Below the pieces are notes generated by a model. The model was given only the letters and a program-made list of their open reading frames with translations. It was not told where the DNA came from and did no database searches. Position numbers and translations under genes: made by a program. A DNA stretch of 53,949 nt, from NCBI GenBank assembly GCA_902801475.1, contig CADCIO010000013.1, positions 1-53,949 of the forward strand. Direction: 5' to 3'. Each line of letters opens with the position of its first letter. Position 1 is the first letter of the stretch. The stretch comes from an uncultured Bacteroidales bacterium. Its GTDB lineage: Bacteria > Bacteroidota > Bacteroidia > Bacteroidales > Bacteroidaceae. Positions 34,421-43,039 of this stretch are shown here, in pieces.

Positions 34421-36304
34421 TTACTTTCTGTTTTCCTGTTGCTGTTTCAGAATCTCCAGCTGCTTCTCCTGCATGGCCTGCAGACGTTCCATGATGCTGG
34501 AAGTCTTCTTCTTGTCACCGGCATTTGCCTTGCGCTCAGCGTGACGCTTCTCCAGTTTACGGAGCAGTTCGTCGTCATCCGTTGTCTTGCGGAGGAACCA
34601 CATCATGAGGATGCTCACGAGACCTGAGATGAAGTAGTACCAGTTCAGACCTGCGCTGTAGCTGTTGAATGAGAAGAAGAAGATGACAGGCATCAGGTAA
34701 GTCATCCACTTCATCATACCCATCTGCTGCTGTTGTTCTGGGGTCATCGCATACTGTTGCTGACGCTGTGAGATGATGGAGTTGATCACTGTTGATACAC
34801 ACCACAGGATACAGAAGAGTGACAAGTGGTCGCCAATACCCCAGACGTTGACGCCCCAGTTGATGATGTCATCGTATGTGGAGAGGTCATCTGCCCAAAG
34901 GAAAGACTCGCCACGCATCTCGATGTAGTTAGGGATGAAGTTGAAGAGCGCAATCCAGATAGGCATCTGTATCACCATTGGAAGACAGCCACCCATTGGA
35001 CTTACACCATATTCGCTATACAGCTTCATCACCTCCTGCTGCTTCAGCATCGCATCTTCTTTCTTCGGATATCTTGCATTGATTTCATCCATCTTTGGAC
35101 GCAACACGCGCATATTGGCAGAAGCGATGTAACTCTTCTTCATCAATGGGAACACCAAGAACTTCACGATGAGCGTGAGCAATACGAGCACGATACCCAT
35201 GTTCAAGCCCAGGCCGGTCAGGAAGTCGAATGCATAAAGGAAGACGAAGCGGTTGATCCATTTGATGACAGGCCAACCCATATACACTAACGATTGCAGG
35301 TCAAGGTCATCGCTTGATGCCAGCAACTTCTCGTTTTCCTTCAGCGTCGAGAATTTATTGGGACCCAGATAGAAGTGGAAGCTCGTGGGCTTCACACCCT
35401 TCGTGTCAAAATCTGCTGTAAATGCGGTCTTGTAGGTCTTCAAATAGCCTGTGCCTTTTTCCAGATATTCTGAAGACATATTGCTCACGGCCAGTGGTTG
35501 GTCAGCAATCAGTACCTGACTGAAGAACTGTGTCTTATAGGTGATCCACTTCACTTTCTCCTCAAATTCATCCTCTTCTTCATCGCCACCACTTACAGAC
35601 AATTCATGTGTGTCGCCGTCCACGTCACGGTAGGTCACTGTTGAGTATCTGTTCTCAAAGTCATATCCTTTCTCCTGCTGCTTCATGTTCTCCGTCCACT
35701 CAATCTGCATCTCCTTCGTCTTCGAAGGGAAGAAACCTTCCAGTCCTGTTGCTTTCACATCCATATCAAGGATGTAAGCATTGGGCTTGAGTGAATAGAT
35801 GATATCAAGTGAGCCTGAAGCGACAGGCAGATGCATCGTCACGCCATCCTTTGTCACATCCGTGGGTGTGAAGAACAGTTCGTCGGTCACGATGTTGGCA
35901 GTCTTGCCATCCAACATCAAGTTCATATTCTGATCATCGCCGTCGAAAAGCACCACATTGCCTCCTTCGCGGCTCTTGTAAGTGCTATCCTTCAGTTCCA
36001 CCTTCTGCAACTGACCGCCCTTGTTGGAGAGCGTCACACGCAAGAGTTCATTCTCGATGACCGTTGTGCTTTCTGTTCCTTTTCTGACCTCAAACAGCGG
36101 ATTGAGAGTGTCCGCCATTTCTTCAGCCTTCTTTGCTTGCTCCTTTAATTTTACCTTAGCTTCCTTTTGTGCTTCCACCTGTGCAATCGAGTCCAGCACT
36201 GCTTGTTCTGCCATCTGTTCACGACGGGCATAGTTCTCGTACGCCATAAAGCCGAAAACCACCAATGCCATCAGCACAAAAGCCGTTAACGTGTTTTTAT
36301 TCAT
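34421..36304 (-). CDS. yidC: Membrane protein insertase YidC
   Basis: 627 residues. An N-terminal membrane helix (TLTAFVLMALVVFGFMAYEN) and a coiled basic stretch precede a large periplasmic beta domain (about 60-340). The conserved insertase core (about 350-570) shows GLNMGIVLVLLTLIVKFLVF, KMDEINARYPKK and MGGCLPMVIQMPIWIALFNF. The C-terminus is a basic, Gln-rich tail (QEKQLEILKQQQENRK) that could contact ribosomes. It inserts membrane proteins with or without SecYEG. Promoter at 36383-36391 with a leader of about 75 nt. Confidence 0.95.
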   Translation of the reverse strand: MNKNTLTAFVLMALVVFGFMAYENYARREQMAEQAVLDSIAQVEAQKEAKVKLKEQAKKAEEMADTLNPLFEVRKGTESTTVIENELLRVTLSNKGGQLQKVELKDSTYKSREGGNVVLFDGDDQNMNLMLDGKTANIVTDELFFTPTDVTKDGVTMHLPVASGSLDIIYSLKPNAYILDMDVKATGLEGFFPSKTKEMQIEWTENMKQQEKGYDFENRYSTVTYRDVDGDTHELSVSGGDEEEDEFEEKVKWITYKTQFFSQVLIADQPLAVSNMSSEYLEKGTGYLKTYKTAFTADFDTKGVKPTSFHFYLGPNKFSTLKENEKLLASSDDLDLQSLVYMGWPVIKWINRFVFLYAFDFLTGLGLNMGIVLVLLTLIVKFLVFPLMKKSYIASANMRVLRPKMDEINARYPKKEDAMLKQQEVMKLYSEYGVSPMGGCLPMVIQMPIWIALFNFIPNYIEMRGESFLWADDLSTYDDIINWGVNVWGIGDHLSLFCILWCVSTVINSIISQRQQQYAMTPEQQQQMGMMKWMTYLMPVIFFFSFNSYSAGLNWYYFISGLVSILMMWFLRKTTDDDELLRKLEKRHAERKANAGDKKKTSSIMERLQAMQEKQLEILKQQQENRK

Positions 36305-36382
36305 TTTCTATGTTCGTTTAGTTTTGTTTTACGTTTTTAATGTATTATCCCAACCTGTGTGGTTAAATAATACAAAAATCGT

Positions 36383-36391
36383 GCAAAGATA
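36383..36391 (-). promoter_or_regulatory. -7 element for yidC
   Basis: Minus-strand TATCTTTGC; divergent with the element at 36436-36444, 44 bp between, filled by heptamer repeats. Confidence 0.7.
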
Positions 36392-36399
36392 CGAAAAAA

Positions 36400-36427
36400 T
36401 TAGGAGTTGGGTGTTAGGAGTTGGTAG
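36400..36427. repeat. Heptamer array TTAGGAG/TTGGGTG between divergent promoters
   Basis: TTAGGAG, TTGGGTG, TTAGGAG and TTGGTAG at 36400-36427. The reverse complement of TTAGGAG is CTCCTAA, the same word as the array at 8476-8508, and the position between two -7 boxes is the same. Confidence 0.8.
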
Positions 36428-36435
36428 TTTTTTCC

Positions 36436-36444
36436 TACCTTTGC
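36436..36444 (+). promoter_or_regulatory. -7 element for the DUF1573 gene
   Basis: TACCTTTGC, leader about 24 nt to the ATG at 36472. Confidence 0.72.
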
Positions 36445-36471
36445 ATCAAAATCAACATAAATACGAAGAAT

Positions 36472-36888
36472 ATGAGAACGAAACTCTTACTGTTTATCGC
36501 CATTTTCACGATGGCACTTGGCATGCAGGCCAAGAAATATCCATTGATCAAGTTTGAGAAGACCACCATCGATTTCGGTACTTTCTCGATGGATGATGCC
36601 ATTCAGAAATGCACCTTCAAGTTCAAGAATGTGGGTGATGCCAAACTTGTCATCACGGCCGTTCACGCTTCTTGCGGATGCACGGTTGCTGACTATCCTA
36701 AGGATTTCATTGCTCCTGGTGCATCGGGCGAAATCACCGTCACATACGATGGTTCCAACAAGATGCCTGGACGCTTCAAGAAGAACATCCAAGTATTCTC
36801 CAACTGTGAGGAAGACATGACGCGCCTTTTCATTCAGGGTGACATGACAGACGTGCCTGTCAGCAAGAAGACGAATAAGAAAGAGTAA
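36472..36888 (+). CDS. DUF1573 exported Ig-like protein
   Basis: 138 residues from the ATG at 36472; the frame opens at 36421, but that would start inside the promoter. It has a signal peptide (1-20, ending MQA). The DUF1573 core is IDFGTFSMDDAIQKCTFKF (about 33-51), FKNVGDAKLVITAVHASCGC (the CGCT motif at about 68-71) and a FKKNIQVFSN strand, an ASH/MSP-like immunoglobulin fold. Function is unknown; these are small periplasmic or surface proteins common in Bacteroidetes. Terminator at 36910-36946. Confidence 0.85.
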   Translation: MRTKLLLFIAIFTMALGMQAKKYPLIKFEKTTIDFGTFSMDDAIQKCTFKFKNVGDAKLVITAVHASCGCTVADYPKDFIAPGASGEITVTYDGSNKMPGRFKKNIQVFSNCEEDMTRLFIQGDMTDVPVSKKTNKKE

Positions 36889-36909
36889 TGTAAACTCCCC
36901 TTAATCAAT

Positions 36910-36946
36910 AAGTCGGGCTTCCGAATTCGGGAGTCCGACTTGTTTT
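36910..36946 (+). terminator. Terminator after the DUF1573 gene
   Basis: Stem 36910-36924 with 36927-36941 (two G-T pairs) around a minimal AATT loop, followed by TGTTTT. It separates the gene from the convergent Rid-like gene. Confidence 0.75.
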
Positions 36947-36969
36947 ATGTCTGTAGTGGATGATGTGAC

Positions 36970-38106
36970 TTAGAAATCCCTAAACTCGTTCTTTGCCTTC
37001 TTCACCGCCATACATTCCATCTCTATCAACCATGTGGGACGGCATACGGGTGCCAATGTGATGACGTATGGCATGTTGGGGAATTTCTCGTCGAACATCT
37101 GCTTCACTATCTGGTAATCGGCGCAGTCACGCAAGTAGACGATGACCTGCATCACGTCGTCATACTTCATGCCACCTTCTTCCAGGAGCTTCTCGACGTT
37201 TTCCCACATGCGTTGCGTCTGCTTCTTCACATCGCCCACATGCAGCACCTCGCCGTGATTGTCAATGGAGGCCGTACCCGAAATATACACGTGGTTGCGG
37301 TCGCCATATTGCATCAGCGTGCCACGCTCGAAGGTCACACCATATTCGATGGTGCGGTTGAGGTGGGTGAGGGCATGGAGATAGCGCTGCTGTTCTGGTT
37401 CGAAGTCTGTGATGGCGTAACTGCCCATCTGCACCAAAGCTTTTGGGTCGGCAGGGGTTCCGCCGATGCCTGTTGAAGCGATGAAGTGCGTGTTAGGCGT
37501 GAGACCTTGCTCCATGAAGCATTCCCGACGAGACTTGACGAGTCCGTTGTATTGGGTATCGACATCGCGTACAAAGAACCATGTACGGATGCAGTTGCGT
37601 TCGAGGGTGGCACCGAATTGTTTGAGGGTGTCAATGTAGGAGAGCAGGGTTTTCCAGGTCTGCATGTACGATGTGTCGGACGTAGTGTCCATCAGTCCCA
37701 TCGTCCAGATATGCTGATAGCCGTTGTGGCTGACCACTGCAGAACCTTCCATGAGACGGATGTCTGTGCCTCGTTGCAAATAGAGCCACACAGCCACTTT
37801 CGAACCGTCGAGTGGGGGTTGCTGGATGTAAGAGGTGGTGCAGTTGTCCTGCTCGTTGATGAGTGGAGCCTGATTGGTGGCGTCGCTGAGGAAGTAGCGC
37901 TTGAAAACCACTTTCGCCCCCTTCACTTCATCCATCTCCATCAGTGCCTCCTCTCCCTGTTGCAGACGTGCCAATTGTGCCTCGAACATCTCGACGCGAG
38001 GCTTCACGTGCAGAATGGCATGCAGTTCTGTCACTTCGCCAGCCGTGAAATGCGTCAACTCAATCTTGACGCCTAATTCTTCTATGTTGTTTGACTTGTA
38101 ATCCAT
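36970..38106 (-). CDS. Rid-family (RidA/YjgF-like) protein with extended N-terminal domain
   Basis: 378 residues from the ATG at 38106. An ATG 12 nt upstream lies within the -7 element and is rejected. The C-terminal about 130 residues are a Rid domain: RTIEYGVTFERGTLM, HVYISGTASIDNHGEVLHVG, QTQRMWENVEKLLEEGGMKY and DVMQVIVYLRDCADY. The N-terminal 230 residues form another alpha/beta domain, as in FkbO/Hyg5-like chorismatases and long Rid proteins. Small Rid proteins deaminate reactive enamines or imines; the long form's substrate is unknown. It is between convergent DUF1573 and the cytochrome c assembly gene, with its own promoter. Confidence 0.72.
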   Translation of the reverse strand: MDYKSNNIEELGVKIELTHFTAGEVTELHAILHVKPRVEMFEAQLARLQQGEEALMEMDEVKGAKVVFKRYFLSDATNQAPLINEQDNCTTSYIQQPPLDGSKVAVWLYLQRGTDIRLMEGSAVVSHNGYQHIWTMGLMDTTSDTSYMQTWKTLLSYIDTLKQFGATLERNCIRTWFFVRDVDTQYNGLVKSRRECFMEQGLTPNTHFIASTGIGGTPADPKALVQMGSYAITDFEPEQQRYLHALTHLNRTIEYGVTFERGTLMQYGDRNHVYISGTASIDNHGEVLHVGDVKKQTQRMWENVEKLLEEGGMKYDDVMQVIVYLRDCADYQIVKQMFDEKFPNMPYVITLAPVCRPTWLIEMECMAVKKAKNEFRDF

Positions 38107-38114
38107 AATCGGCT

Positions 38115-38123
38115 GCAAAGGTA
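38115..38123 (-). promoter_or_regulatory. -7 element for the Rid-like gene, next to its start codon
   Basis: Minus-strand TACCTTTGC, ending 8 bp before the ATG at 38106, so the leader is predicted at only about 4-7 nt. Confidence 0.68.
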
Positions 38124-38177
38124 ATAAAAATTTACGACTTGACGATTTCTTGTGTGCTATTTATTTCAATAATAGGG

Positions 38178-40349
38178 TCAATTCGCATAGCTGTGCAAGC
38201 CTCCGAGGAAGAAATTCACGCCGAAATACGTGATGAGCACGGCAAGGAATGCCCCGACCATGAACCAATGATAGTGTGAAGGCTTCCTCATCCATGTGAT
38301 GGACGTACTGTGCATGGGGATGGCATAGATGAGCATCGTGATGAGCGCCCACACTTCCTTTGGATCCCAGCCCCAGTAGCGTCCCCAGCTGACGTTTGCC
38401 CAGATGGCGCCGATGAAGATGCCGGCGGTGAGCAGGAATTCGGCAGGGTAGAGGAAGAGCTGCGAAAGCAGGTGCATCTCGTCGGTTTTCTTCTTGGCGA
38501 TGTCGTCGTTTTTCTTCTTATTGATGTTCCTGGCAATCAATGTGTAGATGCCGCAGATGAAAGTGATGCTGAAAAGTCCGTAAGCCATCATCACGCAGCT
38601 GACATGCACGCTGAGCAGGGGCGATGAAAGCACGGGCATAATGGGGGTGATTTGCGGATCCATCTGTCCGAGGTGGCTGACGAGAAGAAGGAATCCGGAG
38701 AGCAGGAGTCCGAAGGTGAGGATGATGGGAAATTTCCGATACATCAGCAGGGAGGCGAGCATGATCATCCATGCCATGATGAGCATTGTCTCGTAGCCGT
38801 TTGTCATGGGGATGTAGCCGCTGATGATCCATCGCAGGGTCAGGCATGTGGTCAGTGCCACGAACGAAAGTGCTAGCACGGCGAGCGACAGCCATTTCAT
38901 CCATTTCCAGCGGAGCAGGCTGAGCAGAGCGAAGGTGAGGCACACCATGAAGAGGATGGTGGCAAAGGGAATGTCGTTGTAGATGCGTTCCGCTGTCAGT
39001 CGGGTGGGGGACGGCATGTCACTGGCTCCGAAGGTCTGCTGATACAGCGCCATCTTCTCGAGCATCTCGTCGGCATCGGCGGTTTCGTTCTTCTCCACCA
39101 GGATGCCGAGTAGGGGTAGGGCACATTCGAAGTAGGTCTTGCGTTCCATCGTTACGTTGTCAGCCACACTGTCGGTGGGCGCATACCATCTGCCTTCGAA
39201 AGGGAAAAGCCGCAGCGTCTCGCCTCTCGACACCTGCATGATGAGCATCACCTTGTCGTCCACCTTCAGCACTTCCTCGTGGAACTTGTCGTTCTGCCCC
39301 ATGTAGTATTCCTCCACATACCTTTCCAGCACGTACTCATCCCTCCTGATGAGCGAGGTGAGTGCCGTGTATTCGGGCAGGTGGAGACGTTGGCGTACCT
39401 CTGCCGACTTGATGCGGATAATGGGTTCCTCGTACCATTCGTCGCGGTAGAAGATGAAGCCGCATATGACCTGTTCCGCCGTATAACCCTCGTAGGATGA
39501 CTTCCCGTAGAGCTTGCGGGTGAAATCCAGCGCCATTGTCTGCACGGGACAGATGCGGTCGTTCCAGTTGATGCACAGCCGTCCGAACGTGTTGGCTCGT
39601 TCCCTCGTGAAAGTCTTGGCGGCATGGGCTTGCATGGGCAGGAGCATCAGCAGCACGACGGCCAACCTGCTCCCGTTGCTGCCCATCTTCCTGATGAGCT
39701 GGCGGAAACGTCCCTTGGGGTCGATGAGCACGAGCAACATCGCGAGGAACAGTAGTCCGTAGCCGAAGTAGGTGACGGGAATGCCCCAGCGGTCGCTGTT
39801 GATAGCGAGGGTGCTGCCCTTGAGGTCTTCGTCGTAGCTGCTCTGGTAGAGGCGGATGCCGTGGGTCGAGTAGATGTTGTTCATCGACGTCATGCCTCTC
39901 TCCTCGGTGCCGTCGCCGATGATGGTGAAGTGCGACTCATAGTCCATCACCGCCTCCGTGCCGCTATGGTATTTGATGTTGAAGCTGTCCAGCCTGATGT
40001 CGAAGGGAAGTTCTTGTATGGTCGATGCTTCGTCCATGCAGAGCTTCGTCGGATTGCCCTCGCGCAGATGCACCGTTCCCTGCCATGCCGTCAGATGCGT
40101 GAGCAGGGCGCCAATCAGGATGATGATGAACGCCCCGTGGAGCATCCATACGCTCACCCGTCTCACCCGTCGTTGCAGCATGTACGCCACGCCGCCCACA
40201 GCCAGCAGCGCCCAAAGTCCCGTGAACCACCACGAACCGTAGAACGCCCCGAGCACATACTCCGTGCCCCGCGTCTTCTCCACCACCGTCGCCACAGCCA
40301 TCGCCACGACGACCATCACGTAGAGCGTACTGATTACTTTCTTCAACAT
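38178..40349 (-). CDS. ResB-CcsA fusion, cytochrome c biogenesis (System II)
   Basis: 723 residues. The N-terminal part (about 1-240) has ResB/CcsB features: four helices and a periplasmic segment with GNPTKLCMDE. It is followed by a long soluble region (245-430). The C-terminal part is CcsA: eight or so helices with the haem-handling WWD motif GRYWGWDPKEVWALIT (656-671) and flanking His residues (VHVSCVMMAYG, MHSTSITWM). The fused CcsBA type attaches haem to CxxCH motifs of exported c-type cytochromes. In Bacteroidales such cytochromes serve nitrite reductase or respiratory chains; none is encoded here. Monocistronic with a promoter at 40391-40399. Confidence 0.88.
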   Translation of the reverse strand: MLKKVISTLYVMVVVAMAVATVVEKTRGTEYVLGAFYGSWWFTGLWALLAVGGVAYMLQRRVRRVSVWMLHGAFIIILIGALLTHLTAWQGTVHLREGNPTKLCMDEASTIQELPFDIRLDSFNIKYHSGTEAVMDYESHFTIIGDGTEERGMTSMNNIYSTHGIRLYQSSYDEDLKGSTLAINSDRWGIPVTYFGYGLLFLAMLLVLIDPKGRFRQLIRKMGSNGSRLAVVLLMLLPMQAHAAKTFTRERANTFGRLCINWNDRICPVQTMALDFTRKLYGKSSYEGYTAEQVICGFIFYRDEWYEEPIIRIKSAEVRQRLHLPEYTALTSLIRRDEYVLERYVEEYYMGQNDKFHEEVLKVDDKVMLIMQVSRGETLRLFPFEGRWYAPTDSVADNVTMERKTYFECALPLLGILVEKNETADADEMLEKMALYQQTFGASDMPSPTRLTAERIYNDIPFATILFMVCLTFALLSLLRWKWMKWLSLAVLALSFVALTTCLTLRWIISGYIPMTNGYETMLIMAWMIMLASLLMYRKFPIILTFGLLLSGFLLLVSHLGQMDPQITPIMPVLSSPLLSVHVSCVMMAYGLFSITFICGIYTLIARNINKKKNDDIAKKKTDEMHLLSQLFLYPAEFLLTAGIFIGAIWANVSWGRYWGWDPKEVWALITMLIYAIPMHSTSITWMRKPSHYHWFMVGAFLAVLITYFGVNFFLGGLHSYAN

Positions 40350-40363
40350 TCCGTTCTCTTACT

Positions 40364-40377
40364 ATTATATATATAAT
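40364..40377. promoter_or_regulatory. Perfect 14-bp palindrome ATTATATATATAAT in the ccs leader
   Basis: ATTATATATATAAT followed by GTG lies between the -7 box (40391-40399) and the ATG at 40349. Similar AT words with a trailing TGTG occur at 29965-29984, 47669-47687 and 53661-53680. It could be an operator or a leader structure; function is not shown. Confidence 0.35.
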
Positions 40378-40390
40378 GTGTAAATCCGTT

Positions 40391-40399
40391 GCAAAGGTA
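40391..40399 (-). promoter_or_regulatory. -7 element for the cytochrome c assembly gene
   Basis: Minus-strand TACCTTTGC preceded by a T-run, leader about 37 nt. Confidence 0.72.
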
Positions 40400-40485
40400 C
40401 GAAAAAATTACGAACACCGATCGTGCCCATCCCCATGAATCCGCACAAATCACTATTTTTAGGGATGAAGAACTTGTTGAAACAG

Positions 40486-40524
40486 AAAAAGGACAAGCGG
40501 GAAATGTGCCCACTTGTCCTTTTT
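40486..40524 (-). terminator. Terminator of the arabinose/pentose operon
   Basis: Stem 40486-40501 with 40509-40524 with one mismatch, rich in A/T at the base so that both strands end in a T-run. It lies 36 bp beyond the rpiB stop. Confidence 0.78.
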
Positions 40525-40559
40525 TATCTTTTTCTTTCGGCGACTTGCCGCAATAGGAA

Positions 40560-40994
40560 CTATTTGCAGGGGATATCATCGATGCGTGTCTGATGACGGC
40601 CTCCCGCAAATTCGGTGTTGAAGAATTCGTCGAGGCACTGGCGGCAGACGTCTTCGCTGATGAAGCGGCCTGGGAAGACAATGACGTTGGCGTTGTTGTG
40701 CTCGCGGATGAGGTGGGCGATCTCGGGCTGCCAAACAAGTCCGGCGCGGATGCTCTGGTGCTTGTTGAGGGTCATAGAGATGCCTTCGCCTGAGCCGCAC
40801 ATGGCAATGCCGCGCTCCACCTCGCCTGCTTCGATGCCCTTGGCCAGCGCGTGGCCGTAGGTGGCGTAGTTGCAGGAGTCTTCGGTGTAGGTGCCGTAGT
40901 CCTTATATTCAACGCCCTTTTCCTCCAAGTAGCTCTTGACGAACTGCTTGAGAGGAAAAGCGGCGTGGTCGGATGCTATACCAATGGGAATCAT
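40560..40994 (-). CDS. rpiB: Ribose 5-phosphate isomerase B
   Basis: 144 residues. RpiB signature: GIASDHAAFPLK (D9, H10), CGSGEGISMTLNKHQSIRAGL (catalytic Cys66) and the ARxxxE-like NNANVIVFPGRFI. It interconverts ribose 5-phosphate and ribulose 5-phosphate in the cytosol. The ATG overlaps the transketolase stop by 1 nt (TAATG), showing translational coupling. As the last gene of the arabinose operon it helps feed xylulose 5-phosphate into the non-oxidative pentose-phosphate pathway. Confidence 0.93.
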   Translation of the reverse strand: MIPIGIASDHAAFPLKQFVKSYLEEKGVEYKDYGTYTEDSCNYATYGHALAKGIEAGEVERGIAMCGSGEGISMTLNKHQSIRAGLVWQPEIAHLIREHNNANVIVFPGRFISEDVCRQCLDEFFNTEFAGGRHQTRIDDIPCK

Positions 40995-43015
40995 TAGAAG
41001 AGCTTGTTAACTTGTGCGTAAACGTTTTCTGCTGTGTAGCCGAGCTTCTCGTCGAGCACCTTGTATGGAGCTGAGAAGCCGAATGACTCGAGGCCCCAGA
41101 TGCTGCCTTCTGCCTCTGGCACGAGTCCGAGGAGATTCACTGGCAGACCAGCTGTGAGACCGAACTTCTTCACGCCCTGTGGAAGAACGCTCTGCTGGTA
41201 CTCCTTGGACTGCTGGCGGAAGAGGCCTTCGGATGGAACGCTGACGATGCGAACCTTCTTGCCGTCCTTGCGGAGGAGTTCTGCACCTGCCACGAGGGTA
41301 GAAACCTCAGAACCTGTTGCCACGAGGATGACGTCAGGGTTCTCGTCTGAGCCTGCTACGATGTAACCGCCCTTGGCTGCCTGACTGTAGTCGTTGCCGG
41401 CTGGGAGGTTATTGATGTTCTGACGAGAGAGGATGAGGGCTGATGGGGTAGCCATGTTCTCCATAGCGAGTGCCCATGCAGCGGTGGTCTCCTGAGCGTC
41501 AGCAGGACGGAGAACGAGCACGCTTGGCTTGCCAGAGTGGTTCTTCAGCTTCTCCATGAGGCGGATCTGTGCCTCCTGCTCAACAGGCTCGTGAGTAGGA
41601 CCGTCTTCACCTACGCGGAATGCGTCGTGAGTCCAGATGAACTTCACTGGAAGCTCCATGAGGGCTGCCATACGAACAGCTGGCTTCATGTAGTCGGAGA
41701 ATACGAAGAAGGTACCGCATGCTGGGATGACACCACCGTGGAGCGCCATACCGATGCAGCAGCAAGCCATCGTCAGCTCAGCCACACCTGCCTGGAAGAA
41801 TGCGCCAGAAAAGTCGCCTGCCTTGAAGGCCTGAGTCTTCTTGAGGAAGCCGTCGGTCTTGTCTGAGTTGGAGAGGTCGGCAGAAGCGCAAATCATGTTT
41901 GGCACCTGCTCGGCGAGCACGCTGAGACATGCAGCGGATGCGGAACGAGTGGCGTCGTTGTCCTTCTGTACGCACTTGCTCCAGTCGATCTTTGGAGCCT
42001 TGCCGCTGAACCAGTCAGCCTGCTGAGCAGCCTTCTCTGGATTAGCAGCTGCCCAAGCCTTCTCCTCTGCATAGCGCTCTGCGCAGATAGCCTCGAGCTC
42101 CTTGGCACGGTTAGCATAGAGTTCCTTCACGTCGTCGAAAATCTGGAATGGGTTCTCTGGGTCACCACCGAGATTCTTCACAGTGTTGATGTATGCGTCG
42201 CCACCGAGAGGAGCACCGTGAGTCTTGCAGTTAGCCTCGTAAGAAGTGCCGTCAGCCTTGAGGGCACCCTTACCCATGATGCACTTACCGATGATGAGGG
42301 TTGGCTTGCCTTCCACCTTCTGAGCAGCATCGAGAGCGCAGCGAATCTGTGCAGCGTCGTTACCCACGATTTCAATTACTTCCCAACCGAAGGCACGATA
42401 CTTGGCAGCCGTATCCTCAGTCATCACTTCCTTAGTCTCGGTAGAAAGCTGGATGTCATTGGAGTCGTAGAACATGATGAGGTTATCAAGACCGAGAACA
42501 GCAGCGATACGTGCACCACCCTGAGAAATTTCTTCCTGCACACCACCATCAGAGATGTAAGCGTAGATGGTCTCCTTAGCGAAAGTTGGGTTGCCAGTGT
42601 GAGCAGCCAAGAACTTGGCTGCGATGGCAGCACCAATAGCGAACACGTGACCCTGACCGAGAGGACCAGATGTATTCTCAATGCCACGAGCAATCTCGAA
42701 CTCTGGGTGACCCGTAGTAGGAGAACCCCACTGACGGAGCTGTGCCAACTCTTCGAGCGAGAACTTGCCAATGAGGCAGAGCTGAGAGTAGAGCATTGGA
42801 GCCATGTGACCTGGGTCGAGGAAGAAACGGTCGCGACCAACCCACTCAGGGTTCTTTGGGTCGTATTTCAGATACTCAGAATACAGAACGTTGATGAAAT
42901 CGGCACCGCCCATTGCACCACCTGGGTGACCAGACTTAGCCTTTTCTACTGCGCTGGCTGCCAAGATACGGATGTTGTCGGCAGCATGATTCAAAACTTG
43001 AATTGAATTAGCCAT
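40994..43015 (-). CDS. tkt: Transketolase
   Basis: 673 residues, full length. Thiamine-diphosphate site: SGHPGGAMG (28-36), TSGPLGQG and the Mg-binding ISDGGVQEE (S instead of the usual G before DG), then FYDSND. The pyrimidine domain and the C-terminal domain (VATGSEVSTLVAGAELL) are complete. It transfers two-carbon units between pentose and other sugar phosphates. It lies 24 bp after the ribulokinase and overlaps rpiB, so pentose-phosphate capacity rises together with arabinose use. A housekeeping copy elsewhere is likely but not visible. Confidence 0.95.
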   Translation of the reverse strand: MANSIQVLNHAADNIRILAASAVEKAKSGHPGGAMGGADFINVLYSEYLKYDPKNPEWVGRDRFFLDPGHMAPMLYSQLCLIGKFSLEELAQLRQWGSPTTGHPEFEIARGIENTSGPLGQGHVFAIGAAIAAKFLAAHTGNPTFAKETIYAYISDGGVQEEISQGGARIAAVLGLDNLIMFYDSNDIQLSTETKEVMTEDTAAKYRAFGWEVIEIVGNDAAQIRCALDAAQKVEGKPTLIIGKCIMGKGALKADGTSYEANCKTHGAPLGGDAYINTVKNLGGDPENPFQIFDDVKELYANRAKELEAICAERYAEEKAWAAANPEKAAQQADWFSGKAPKIDWSKCVQKDNDATRSASAACLSVLAEQVPNMICASADLSNSDKTDGFLKKTQAFKAGDFSGAFFQAGVAELTMACCCIGMALHGGVIPACGTFFVFSDYMKPAVRMAALMELPVKFIWTHDAFRVGEDGPTHEPVEQEAQIRLMEKLKNHSGKPSVLVLRPADAQETTAAWALAMENMATPSALILSRQNINNLPAGNDYSQAAKGGYIVAGSDENPDVILVATGSEVSTLVAGAELLRKDGKKVRIVSVPSEGLFRQQSKEYQQSVLPQGVKKFGLTAGLPVNLLGLVPEAEGSIWGLESFGFSAPYKVLDEKLGYTAENVYAQVNKLF

Positions 43016-43039
43016 AATACTTATTATTATATTAAGAAA

